Assembly: GCF_954871325.1 (NCBI RefSeq)
Contig: NC_088775.1
Span: 48,585,561 to 48,649,560, forward strand
Source of the DNA: Gordionus sp. m RMFG-2023
Lineage: Eukaryota; Nematomorpha; Gordioida; Chordodea; Parachordodidae
Length of the DNA: 64,000 bases
Direction of reading: 5' to 3'
Under the pieces are notes generated by a model that saw only the letters and a program-made list of their open reading frames with translations, was not told the DNA's origin and ran no database searches. Positions within the stretch are counted from its first letter, which is position 1; each line of letters opens with the position of its first letter. The translations under genes and the position numbers were made by a program. Shown piece by piece: positions 1 to 10,594 of the stretch.

Positions 1-220
1 ATACGAACCTCTAAAATCGAAGAAATAGGGCATTTTGGGCTAAATAGACTTAATAATTTTAGATATTTTTGGATATAATTAAGCTAGAAGTGTCATTCTT
101 TATTTATCCTATTGGTATGCCTTTAAAGTAATATAATTTTAAAAATTGTTAAAAAAATGTAAAAAAATCGGAAATTAATCATAAAATAGGCATTTTTTTC
201 TCTCAAATTTTTTTATAGGA
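1..220. other. AT-rich left flank
   Basis: No open frame, RNA gene or repeat terminus is seen. It ends with the A that precedes the proposed Helitron 5' end. Confidence 0.6.
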
Positions 221-322
221 TCTATAATATATATAAAAGCCTTGTCACAAAAATACCGTTACGCTGACACTGTCACACTTTGAATCTATAATATATATTT
301 AAAAAATAGTTAATTTTGAAAA

Positions 323-402
323 GTGCCTGTGGCCCAATCGGCAAGAACGTCGCTTACAAATCTAATGGATTATTGGACTTAGGTTCGAATCCCGACAACG
401 GT
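323..402 (+). tRNA. tRNA-like sequence, probable pseudogene or SINE head
   Basis: An A-box-like block (TGGCCCAATCGGC, 330-342) and a perfect B box (GGTTCGAATCC, 382-392) lie at tRNA-like spacing, followed at once by a T run (402-410) like a Pol III stop. The T stem has one mismatch. Only about four of seven acceptor pairs form, two of them G-U. I therefore read it as a decayed tRNA or tRNA-derived SINE. The anticodon cannot be assigned safely. Confidence 0.45.
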
Positions 403-690
403 TTTTTTTTCTTAATCTGGCAAAATGATTTTTTTTTCTTAATCTGACAAAATTAATCAAATAGAAAATAAGTTTGTAGCTACTTTAACATTAAAACTAT
501 TAAATATGTATTCTGATATTTTTAAATTTTTTACATTCTTTTTAAAAATCACCACAGAATCATATTAAACATTCATTCATCTTCCATTTCCAACTAATCG
601 ATAAATCAAACAACTGAACTGAAACTAACTGATACAATAGATATTCTTGGTAAATTTTTTGATTTAATTACTATTTTATTATATTTTTAG

Positions 691-1140
691 ATTCCTGCAC
701 AAGATACCATTCAACAAAAAGATACTGAAAATCAACAATCAAATTCTAGTACTGAAAATCAAGAGCAATGTATTATTGTTTCAAGATCCTTAACAGTAAA
801 TTTTTGTTTCAAATTTAGACATAACTGATACATTATATTATATTTGTAGATTCCTGCCATTCAACAAAAAGATACTGAAAATCAACAATCAAATTGTAGT
901 ACTGAAAACCAAGAGCAATGTATTATTGTTTCAAGATCCTTAACAGTAAATTTTTGTTTCAAATTTAGACATAACTGATACATTATATTATATTTGTAGA
1001 TTCCTGCCATTCAACAAAAAGATACTGAATATCAACAATCAAATTGTAGTACTGAAAATCAAGAGCAATATATTATTGTTTCAAGATCCTTAACAGTAAA
1101 TTTTTGTCTCAAATTTAGACATAACTGATTAAGTGTATAT
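691..1140 (+). repeat. Three tandem exon-like modules
   Basis: Three direct copies (exon parts 691-795, 850-945, 1000-1095; spacing 159 then 150 bp) each start after a TTTTAG or TTGTAG acceptor-like site and end at ACA|GTAAAT, a donor-like site. Each exon part is open in the same phase: 35, 32 and 32 codons rich in Q, N, T and S, with a shared core STENQEQCIIVSRSLT. Exon and flanking intron sequence are duplicated together. Confidence 0.8.
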
Positions 1141-1558
1141 AAGTTAAAATTCAAACTATTAAATAGGTATTCCTATATTTTTTAAATTTTAGCTGCCAGG
1201 AAGGTACAGTAAATTTTTGTCTCAAATTTAGACATAACTGATCATTATTATAACATACAACTTGGATTTTTCTTCTTGGTGCTAAAAATGATAATTTACA
1301 AAAATAAGTTATGCATAACTTTTAAGTGTATATAAGTTAAAATTCAAACTATTAAATAGGTATTTTTAAATTTTAGCTGCCAGGAAGGTACAGTAAATAT
1401 TTGTCTCAAATTTAGACATAACTGATTATTATTATATCATACAACTCCTTGGATTTTCTTGTATAGGGGCTAAGAATGATATAACATTTTAGTGTATATA
1501 TGTTAAAATTCAAACTATTTAATAGGTATATAATATTAAATTTTAATAACTTATCAGC
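1141..1558 (+). repeat. Two copies of a ~184-bp module
   Basis: A unit with the block TTTTAGCTGCCAGGAAGGTA recurs at 1189 and 1373. It is flanked by the same AT-rich text as in the preceding modules (TTTAGACATAACTGAT) and by a block seen again near 14690-14810. It looks like a shortened version of the exon module. Confidence 0.7.
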
Positions 1559-1695
1559 ATAAGGAGAAAGCCAGACTGAGATAGGAACTTTGTCGAAGCA
1601 AGAAAAGACAAGAGCAAAGTCTTATTGCATCAATATCAAAGTGTAGTGGTACTGAAAATCAAGATCAATGTAATATTGCTTCAACCCTTAACAGT
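1559..1695 (+). repeat. Exon-like module, second type, copy 1
   Basis: It begins after TATCAG and ends at CTTAACA|GTAAAT. Its 3' half is related to the 691-1095 modules (core ACTGAAAATCAAGATCAATG). Two more copies lie at about 14305-14443 and 18055-18190. In this copy the frames do not stay open. Confidence 0.65.
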
Positions 1696-3659
1696 AAATT
1701 TTATTATCTCTTTATTTTTTATTATATAAACTGGTTACAAGTCTGTCCTGATAAAAAAAAAGCAAAACCTAAATAAATTTCTTATTTTCAATATATTTTT
1801 GAATGCTATTTTTCATTTCTAAAAAACCATTTCATGGAAAATTTAAAAATTGTTACCATGACCTGTTCTATTGTCTTCTCTGCATTTTACATAATTAATA
1901 CACAGGCGCGTACGCAGGAATTTGGTCTGGGGGGGGGGATAATAAAATATTTTAAGCAATATTAATGTTAATTAAAAATCTTAAGCATAAATTTATTAGG
2001 ATTAATAACTTTTCTAATATTCAATTTTAAATTAATGTGAATTACAAAAAAAATATATATAAACCGGCATTGAAAAACTAAAATAAATGTGAATTATAAA
2101 ATAAAGTGAATATAACCACGATATGAATCACTTAAATGACCCAAAATTGAAATTTGAATTTCTTGAGCCTTTAAAATTTATATATAAAGTATAAAAAATT
2201 TATGTTGGATATATAAATTCATAGGCGTAGCCAGGGGTGGGTACAAAGGGAAATTCCCCCCCCCCCTTCAGAAATTTATCACTTTTTGTAAATATCATTT
2301 TTAGCTAATAAAAAAATATCCCCCTTAGTCCTCCCCCCACTCCCTGACCCTCAAATATGTATACATATATCTTAAATAATAATTTAAAAGAAAGAATGTA
2401 TAAGTTGATATTTTTTTATAAAACTATTCATCATAATTTATAGATTTTTGGGAAAATAAATTTATAAATATGTAAAATGAACCAAAAATGTTTTTTAATA
2501 AATGGAATATAAGCCAAAAATAAGTCTTAAGACAGAAGTGAAATGTATTATAATTTTTAATAATAGATCCATAAAATTACTAAATAATATAATATATCAA
2601 ATATAATTTTTTATAAAGTGAGTAATTTTAATTTATTTATCTTAATATAAGTAAAATATAATTATAAAACTATTGATAAAATTAAGTCATAAATTAAAAA
2701 AATATTAAAGCACAATACAAACAGTGGAATATTATATGTCGTAGATTTACAGTATATCTAATTATCAAATGACAATCAAGTAATTTTTACCAATATAGCG
2801 AATTATATATTTTACAGAAAACTATAAAATATTGATAAGGACATCAGAAAATATCTTTTAAAGACATTGTGGGATGAATAATATGAAGATTAAATTTAAA
2901 TATAATTTTAATAAATAGATGGCGTTAAATAATTGAATGCAAATTGTTGCTATATTTAATATCAAGAGCATTGATTAGTAAAATTTGTTAAATTATTAAC
3001 TGTAATATATTCTCTAACTGTCAAATATGTCTGTAAAGTGGAATTCTACCTAGTATTTTATAACTAATTCTATATAATAGAGTAAAATCAACAATATGTC
3101 TACTTACTTTTTATAAATAAATTTCTTATAATTGTTTGGAACAGAGTTGTACAAAAGATCTTCTTTGAAGATTTTTGAGCGAGATCTAGCTCAAAAATTT
3201 GAGCAAGATCTTTGAAGATCGTAAAATTTGAAGATCTTTTATTTATAAAAAAATTTAAGCAACTAAAATTTGAAGATCTTTTATTTTTTAAATATTTTGT
3301 GTAACGATCTTCAAAGATCTTCATGATATTTATTTTTTTTTGTTTTTCAATTTTATTAATATATTATTTCTTTTATGTTTTATACCTCTCCTCCTGCCTT
3401 GATGAAAGAAAAAAATATTATTTATTTTTTAAGCATCTTAAATTAAAATATAAATTCAATAAAGATGCACCGACAATTTTCATAATCGTATTTTATAAAA
3501 AAAGTTTTACCACAGAAGGGTAAAAATTTAATTTATTATATTATTAATAAAATGTTAAATTCAGAAAAGCGATAATTTTTCTAATCGTTATTTTTACATA
3601 AATGGGTAAAAATTAATATTGTAAAAAAAATTTAAGTTAAAATTTCAATGAAGATGTAT

Positions 3660-4600
3660 TGTAATTTGTAACACAAAAAATTGACAATTGTCATAATTGT
3701 TTTACTTAACTTTTTTGATTTTTTTTTACAAACAGGTTAAAATTTTTAATATTAAGATGTATAGTTTAAATTTAAATAAAGATGTACCATAGAAAAGTGA
3801 CAATTGTCATAATCGTTATTATATTACTTAACTTTTTGATTTTTTTTTAAGCATATAGGTTTAAATTTTTATTATTAAGATGTAAAATTTAAATTTAAAT
3901 AAAGATGTTAGAAAGTGACAATTGTCAAAATCGTTTTACTTAACTTTTTTGATTTTTTTTTACGCAAATAGGTTAAAATTTTTAATATTAAGATGTATAG
4001 TTTAAATTTAAATAAAGATATACCATAGAAAAGTGACAATTTTCATAATCGTTTTACTTAACTTTTTTGATTTTTTTTTACCCAAACAGGTTAAAATTTT
4101 TATTATTAAGATGTTTAATTTAAATTTAAATAAAGATGTACCATAGAAAAGTGACAATTGTCATAATCGTTTTACTTAACTTTTTTGATTTTTTTTTACG
4201 CAAACAGGTTAGAATTTTTATTATTAAGATGTAAAATTTAAATTTAAATAAAGATGTACCATAGAAAAGTGACAATTGTCATAATCGTTATTCTTAACTT
4301 TTTTGATTTTTTTTAAGCATACAGCTTAAAATTTTTATTATTAAGATGTAAAATTTAAATTTAAATAGAGATGTACCATAGAAAAGTGACAATTGTTATA
4401 TTCGTTTTTATTTAACTTTTTTACTTTTTTTTGACGCAAATAGGTTAAAATTAGATGTAAAATTAAAATTTAATAAAGATGTACCATAGAAAAATGACAA
4501 TTATCATATTCGTTATAATTTAACTTTTTTGATTTTATTTTGGCGATAATAGGTTAAAATTTATATTAAGAAGATGCAAAATAGAATTCCAATAAAGATG
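3660..4600. repeat. Left-arm array, about 8 units of ~117 bp
   Basis: Each unit holds TGACAATTGTCA (or a one-base variant), then a T-rich stretch, ACAGGTTAAAATTTT, AAGATGT, AAATTTAAAT and TACCATAGAAAAG. Units begin near 3682, 3799, 3915, 4033, 4150, 4268, 4387 and 4495. The order decays toward the centre. Confidence 0.88.
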
Positions 4601-6610
4601 TAGGGGAGACCAGGGATAGTGTGTTCCCGGGGTTGGTATTTACTTCTCAAATAATTTAAAAATGAATAAATTTGGGGATTTGAAATTTAAACCAAATATG
4701 TATTTTAATAAGAGGTCTAAAAATGTTTCGGACAAAATTTCTCATGAAAAATTTTAAATGCAAATTTAAATTTTAACACACCCAAAGTAACTTTTTAAAA
4801 TTTTACATTTTCACTAATAACTTTTTTTATAAAAATATTTCAGACTTAATATTAATTCTAAATGTTAAAAAAATCTCCATTCTATCATTTATAAAAATAT
4901 TGACAATATTTGTGGTAATTTAATATCAAATTAAATTTTAATTAATTGTGAAGACAGGGGGCAGGTTTTGGCGGGGTACCAATTAGCCATTTTTAAGCAG
5001 GGATTATTTTGAATAAAAAATATAAAAAATCTGAATGATAATATATTTTTTTACATTAAAATGGGGCAAATATATTCTGTAACATTTATTAATTCGCGAC
5101 TGTGGGATAGAATTCAAACATATCTCACAGTATTATCGCCGGCTAATTCATGTACAATAAAATTACAAGAAAAATCTTGTACCATAGGGGATTTTTTTAA
5201 ACTCTGGCTGGAATGCAAATTAGATTTAGAGGAAATCAATAACGAATTCTCTAAACAATACATATATTTTCAATGATTTTGAAATAATCACTAATTGTCA
5301 AATTTCTATGTTTTTGTTTTATCCTTGTTTAAATTTTATAAAAGTTTAAAAATATTACCTATGATAATTGTCAGTTTTCTATATTATATCTAACAAGGTT
5401 CAAAAAAATATTATAATAACATTATGACAATTGTCACATTTCTATGGTCAATCTTTATTTGTATTTTAATTTTACATCTTAGTAATATAAATTTTAACCT
5501 ATTTGTGAAAAAAAAATTCAAAAATGTTAAATTATAACGATTATGACAATTGTCACTTTTCTATGGTATATCTTTATTTAAATTTTAATTTTACATCTTA
5601 ATAATAAAAATTTTAACCTGTTTACTTAAAAAAAAATCAAAAAAGTTAGGTAATAACGATTAAGACAATTGTCACTTTTCTATGGTAGGGGAGGAGACCG
5701 GAGTTATATTGTCCATAAAAAATTGAAGTGCTATAAAAAATAGACGAAGCAATTTTTCCAAAAGGTTTAAACGTAGTTTTATTCTTTACATATATCTCTA
5801 CGGTAGAAAATAATATTAAAGAAAAAGTCTTTTAGTTTTTAATTAATATGAAATTAAAAAAAATGAAAATTTAAGAATTATGAAAAACACCCGAGGTACC
5901 TATTATCCTTTCGCGTTGCGTGTCATAGCCTTTGTTTATTTGTAGATTTATAAAACAAAATTTATATAAAAATATTAATTCTAATTAAATAAATAGAAAT
6001 AAGTTGTCAAATATGTTAAATTTTTTAGGTTCATCTATATTTTATATATTACCCGGAAGAACTTATTATCACTTAAAACTGTCATATAATTTACAAAAAA
6101 TAATTCAATCATCTTCATAATGTCATTCGTGGCCCAAGAAAAACTAGTGGCTTTTAATGTTTTTATAAATTTAGTTGAATATTTTTTATTCAAAATAATC
6201 CCTGCTTAAAAATGGCTAATAGGTACCCCGCCAAAACCTGCCCCCTGTCTTCAGAATTAATTAAAATTTAATTTGATATTAAATTACCACAACTATTGTC
6301 AATATTTTTAAAAATGATAGAATGAAGATTTTTTTATCATTTAGAATTAATATTAAGTCTGAAATATTTTTAAAAAAAAAGTTATTAGTGAAAATGTAAA
6401 ATTCAAAAAGTTACTTTGGGTGTGTTAAAATTTAAATTTGTATTTAAAATTTTTCATGAGCAATTTAGTCCGAAACATTTTTAGACCTACTTAAGCACCT
6501 TATTAAAATACATATTTGGTTTAAATTTCAAATCCCCAAGTTTATTCATTTTTAAATTATTTGAGAAGGATATACCTACCCCGGGAACACACTATCCCCG
6601 GTCTCCCCTA
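4601..6610. mobile_element. TA-flanked foldback element inside copy 1
   Basis: TA|GGGGAGACCAGGGATAGT at 4601 mirrors CTATCCCCGGTCTCCCC|TA ending at 6610. The inverted ends run for roughly 430 bp on each side (to about 5030 and from about 6180). The TA duplication fits the Tc1-mariner-pogo group. Inside are a 71-aa hAT-like frame, another short array of the ~117-bp units (about 5290-5685), and at 5686 a further TAGGGGAGGAGACCGG end with no partner seen. Confidence 0.85.
5061..5276 (+). CDS. 71-aa hAT transposase-like fragment
   Basis: The frame includes WDRIQTYLTVLSP and TIGDFFKLWLECKLDLEEIN, which resemble the central-to-C-terminal part of BED-type hAT transposases (a TxGDFxxxWLxCK block); this is my reading of the family. 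No catalytic region or dimerisation motif follows. The copy at 29706-29921 differs by three bases, and all three change the amino acid, so no purifying selection is visible. It is more likely a passenger fragment than a working gene. Confidence 0.5.
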   Translation: MGQIYSVTFINSRLWDRIQTYLTVLSPANSCTIKLQEKSCTIGDFFKLWLECKLDLEEINNEFSKQYIYFQ

Positions 6611-7560
6611 CATTTTTATTGAAATTCTATTTTGCATCTTCTTAATATAAATTTTAACCTATTATCGCCAAAATAAAATCAAAAAAGTTAAATTATAACG
6701 AATATGATAATTGTCATTTTTCTATGGTACATCTTTATTAAATTTTAATTTTACATCTAATTTTAACCTATTTGCGTCAAAAAAAAGTAAAAAAGTTAAA
6801 TAAAAACGAATATAACAATTGTCACTTTTCTATGGTACATCTCTATTTAAATTTATATTTTACATCTTAATAATAAAAATTTTAACCTGTATGCTTAAAA
6901 AAAATCAAAAAAGTTAAGTAATAACGATTATGACAATTGTCACTTTTCTATGGTACATCTTTATTTAAATTTAAATTTTACATCTTAATAATAAAAATTC
7001 TAACCTGTTTGCGTAAAAAAAAATCAAAAAAGTTAAGTAAAACGATTATGACAATTGTCACTTTTCTATGGTACATCTTTATTTAAATTTAAATTTTACA
7101 TCTTAATAATAAAAATTCTAACCTGTTTGCGTAAAAAAAAATCAAAAAAGTTAAGTAAAACGATTATGACAATTGTCACTTTTCTATGGTACATCTTTAT
7201 TTAAATTTAAATTAAACATCTTAATAATAAAAATTTTAACCTGTTTGCGTAAAAAAAAATCAAAAAAGTTAAGTAAAACGATTATGACAATTGTCACTTT
7301 TCTATGGTACATCTTTATTTAAATTTAAATTTTATATCTTAATAATAAAAATTTTAACCTGTATGCTTAAAAAAAAATCAAAAAAGTTAAGTAATATAAT
7401 AACGATTATGACAATTGTCACTTTTCTATGGTACATCTTTATTTAAATTTAACTATACATCTTAATATTAAAAATTTTAACCTGTTTGCGTAAAAAAAAA
7501 TCAAAAAAGTTAAGTAAAACGATTATGACAATTGTCAATTTTTTGTGTTACAAATTACAA
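6611..7560. repeat. Right-arm array, about 8 units, inverted to the left arm
   Basis: The same ~117-bp unit occurs in reverse complement, with TGACAATTGTCA or variants near 6700, 6814, 6932, 7047, 7165, 7283, 7407 and 7526. Unit number equals the left arm. Several neighbouring units are almost identical, as expected from unequal exchange. Confidence 0.88.
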
Positions 7561-8599
7561 TACATCTTCAATGAAATTTTAACTTAAATTTTTTTTACAA
7601 TATTAATTTTTACCCATTTATGTAAAAATAACAATTAGAAAAATTATCACTTTTCTGAATTTAACATTTTATTAATAATATAAATTAAATTTTTACCCTT
7701 CTCTAGTAAAACTTTTTTTATAAAATACGATTATGAAAATTGTCGGTGCATCTTTATTGAATTTATATTTTAATTTAACATGCTTAAAAAATAAATAATA
7801 TTTTTTTCTTTCATCAAGGCAGGAGGAGAGGTATAAAACAAAAGAAATATTATAATAATAAAATTGAAAAACATCTGGGCTTTTAATAAAGGGGTAAAAA
7901 TAATAAATATCATGAAGATCTTTGAAGATCGTTACACAAAATTTTTAAAAAATAAAAGATTTTCAAATTTTCAAATTTTTTTATAAATAAAAGATCTTCA
8001 AATTTTACGATCTATCTTTTTATTTTGAGCAAATGTACAACTTTGTTGGAATAAATTATTACCATGCTTTTATATTAAGGTATATACAATACAAGTAATT
8101 TTTTATATTTTTATTTTATATAAACTAACAAAAATATATTTCATATTTGTTCCAGCACCCCCCCCCCCCCTTCTTATAAAAATCCTGGCTACGCCTGTGT
8201 ATAAATTAATACATAAAAATTTTCTTAGGAATAATTGTATGTTTTGAGCTAATTTTTCAATTATCTATCCTTGCTTTGCGTTAAATGCCTATGAATATTC
8301 AAAAGATTCAAATCATTCAATCTACTTTCAGAAGTTGTATTTTATAGGTATGTTTTTCAGAGACTTGCAGACCTGGCCCCCTAGCCGGACCGTATTATAA
8401 TTTTTTTTTAAAAAACACCCGTGCTGGGCCTAAAAATATTTTTGAAAAAATATCCGGACCGAGCTGTATATTTTAAAACCAAATATTTGAAATATGCCAT
8501 TATCTATATTATAATTTTCCGATGTCCTCACTACGTCATCGTGACGTCAAATCATCGCTACGTCATGTCAACGGTACGTATTTATTTTTATCAATTCAA

Positions 8600-8995
8600 A
8601 GTTGTAAGTATGAATAAAACTTTTTATATTACTTAATCCTTTCTTTATTTTTTAGATTACCTTATCAATATTCATGTCATATTATCAATTACACATTAAT
8701 GAAATCTTTTTTATTTGTAAGTATGAATAAAACTTTTTATATTACTTAATCCTTTATATTCATGTCATACTATCAATTACACATTAATGAAATCTTTTTT
8801 ATAGAATATAATTTACAAATGAGTGGAATTGATGGTGTACACATACCTAATCTTTGAATTGATAAAACATCAAATTTGTAAGTATGAATAAAACTTTTTA
8901 TATCACTTAATCCTTTCTTTATTTTTTAGATTACCTTATCAATATTCATGTCATATTATCAATTACACATTAATGAAATCTTTTTTATAGAATAT
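8600..8995 (+). repeat. Tandem module, three copies
   Basis: TTGTAAGTATGAATAAAAC recurs at about 8602, 8714 and 8875, each copy continuing through TTACTTAATCCTTT. In the first and third copies this is followed by CTTTATTTTTTAGATTACC and then CATTAATGAAATC; the middle copy lacks the TTTTTTAG block. Each copy has a consensus donor (GTAAGT), so an intron-exon pair was duplicated. Confidence 0.75.
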
Positions 8996-9239
8996 AATCT
9001 TATGTTATTATTTTTATAAAGTAATATATTTTACCCATAGACTAATTGGTAAATCAGAGATTTCCTCTTCATTAATTATAAAAATGCAAAGATCATATGA
9101 AAACTTTTTATTCACTCAATTCTTAATTCAACTTATATTCAAGCAAAAAAATTATACTGGGTTATATGACGTGAAGCCCAGTAAAATCTTCCAAATGCGT
9201 TATTCATCTATAAATACTAAAAATGCTTATACTTTTCAT

Positions 9240-10555
9240 TTTAGAATGCATCTATTTTAGCTTCTGATGGATGATATTCCCATTAATGATCAGGTGGTGA
9301 TTTATCCGTCATTAATAAAAGAAAAAGATGGCAGATCAATCAAAAAAAGAAACGCACTAGGGATAGCGAGGCCCTACAAAATCTACTAACAACTCAAAAT
9401 ATAGTTAGCCTTATATATATATATTTTTTTATACTCTTTTATATTATAGAATGCATCTATTTTAGCTTCTGATGGATGATATTCCCATTAATGATTGTAC
9501 AGGTGGTGATTTATCCGTCATTAATAAAAGAAAAAGATGGCAGATCAATCAAAAAAAGAAACGCACTAGGGATAGCGAGGCCCTACAAAATCTACTAACA
9601 ACTCAAAATATAGTTAGCCTTATATATATATTTTTTTTATACTCTTTTATATTATAGAATACATCTATTTTAGCTTCTGATAATGTCCCCACTATTTCTA
9701 AGGAGTTGAACCTTATATTGACTCCCCTTCAGGTTCAATGCATTTATATTTTTTAAATTATTCTTTTGTTTTTATTTTAGATAACAAACCCTGTCTTAAC
9801 CTCATTTAATGATTGTACAGATGGTGATTTATCCGTCATTAATGAAAGAAAAAGATGGCAGGTCAATCAACAAAAGAATAGCTATAGGGATTGTGAATCC
9901 CAGCAAAATATACTAACAACACATAATAAAGTTAGTGTATATATATATACTAAAAAGGCATAAATGTTCTTATATTTTTTTATTTTTTAGAATACATCCA
10001 TTTTTGCTTCTGATGATATTCCCACTATTTCTAGGGAGTTGATCCTAATCTTGACTCCTCTGCAAGTTTAACGCATTCATTTTTTTAAAATTTTTTATTT
10101 GTTTTTATTTTAGATAACAAACCCTTCTTTATTTCCTCCTTATAATTGTTTAAATATTGATATATCTACCATTAATAATCAACAAATACAAAATAAATGA
10201 TCAGAAAAACATGATGGTCTTGACAAGTCCCCAACTAGACAAATTTTATTTTTTGATGATAGCCTCCCAACTACTAGAGATATGCATATATTGACCCCTT
10301 TATAGGTTCAGTACAGTATTTTAATGTTCGTTTTATTTCAATAATAATGTTTTATATTTTTGCCTGATTTCCTTATTTTTTTTAGGTTAACCCCAACTTA
10401 ATCCCTCACATAGCTACAAAACATGATATTTCTATTAAAGATAAGCAAAGAAAAAAATGGCGACTCAACAAACGCCTTACCCGTTCTAGAATTACAGGTA
10501 TGCAGGATAATAAGGACCTACGCCTGATATTAACTCCCTTGCAGGTTTTTAATGT
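9240..10555 (+). repeat. Amplified N-terminal exons of Helitron 2
   Basis: At least four related modules can be seen. Two near-identical copies (about 9244-9400 and 9448-9610) hold a frame with RKRWQINQKKKRTRDSEALQ. A diverged copy lies at 9781-9930. A further relative with RKKWRLNKRLTRSRI lies at 10385-10543. Between them a second exon type ending LILTPLQ|GT recurs near 9660-9738 and 9985-10070. Acceptors (TTTTAG, ATTATAG) and donors (GTTAGC, GTTCAA) flank them. Basic, arginine-rich N-terminal segments are usual in Helitron proteins; this multiplication is not. Confidence 0.75.
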
Positions 10556-10594
10556 TTTATATATATAGGTTTATTTTATAATCACCCAGATACC

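Larger units (their letters stand above)
3142..8045. mobile_element. Foldback hAT element, copy 1
   Basis: The ends are CAGAGTTGTACA and TGTACAACTTTG. The left flank GTTTGGAA and right flank TTGGAATA share TTGGAA, and the related site at about 54290 reads GTTTGGAATAAATT without the insert. The two arms (3142-4600 and 6611-8045) are reverse complements over about 1.4 kb: AGATCTTC-rich tips, then an array of ~117-bp units. The centre is a TA-flanked element (4601-6610). The second copy at 27882-31946 has a perfect 8-bp duplication, which places the family in hAT. Confidence 0.9.
2220..8199. mobile_element. Non-autonomous hAT, CATAGGCGTAGCC family, copy 1
   Basis: CATAGGCGTAGCCAGG begins at 2220 and CCTGGCTACGCCTGTG ends at 8199. 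The flanks are a perfect 8-bp duplication, TATAAATT (2212-2219 and 8200-8207). C runs of about ten lie just inside both ends. Its own DNA is 2220-3141 and 8046-8199; the rest is the foldback element. The left part matches 60997-61813 closely and the tail matches 54290-54390, which gives the empty-site sequence for the nested insertion. Confidence 0.92.

Noticed and set aside
3100-3324. 74-codon minus frame with KRSSNF repeats
   Set aside because: It comes from the AGATCTTC-rich tip of the foldback arm.
3660-7560. Regular palindromic repeats resembling a CRISPR array
   Set aside because: Spacers are not unique, units are ~117 bp and inverted across a centre, no cas genes are present and the genome is eukaryotic.
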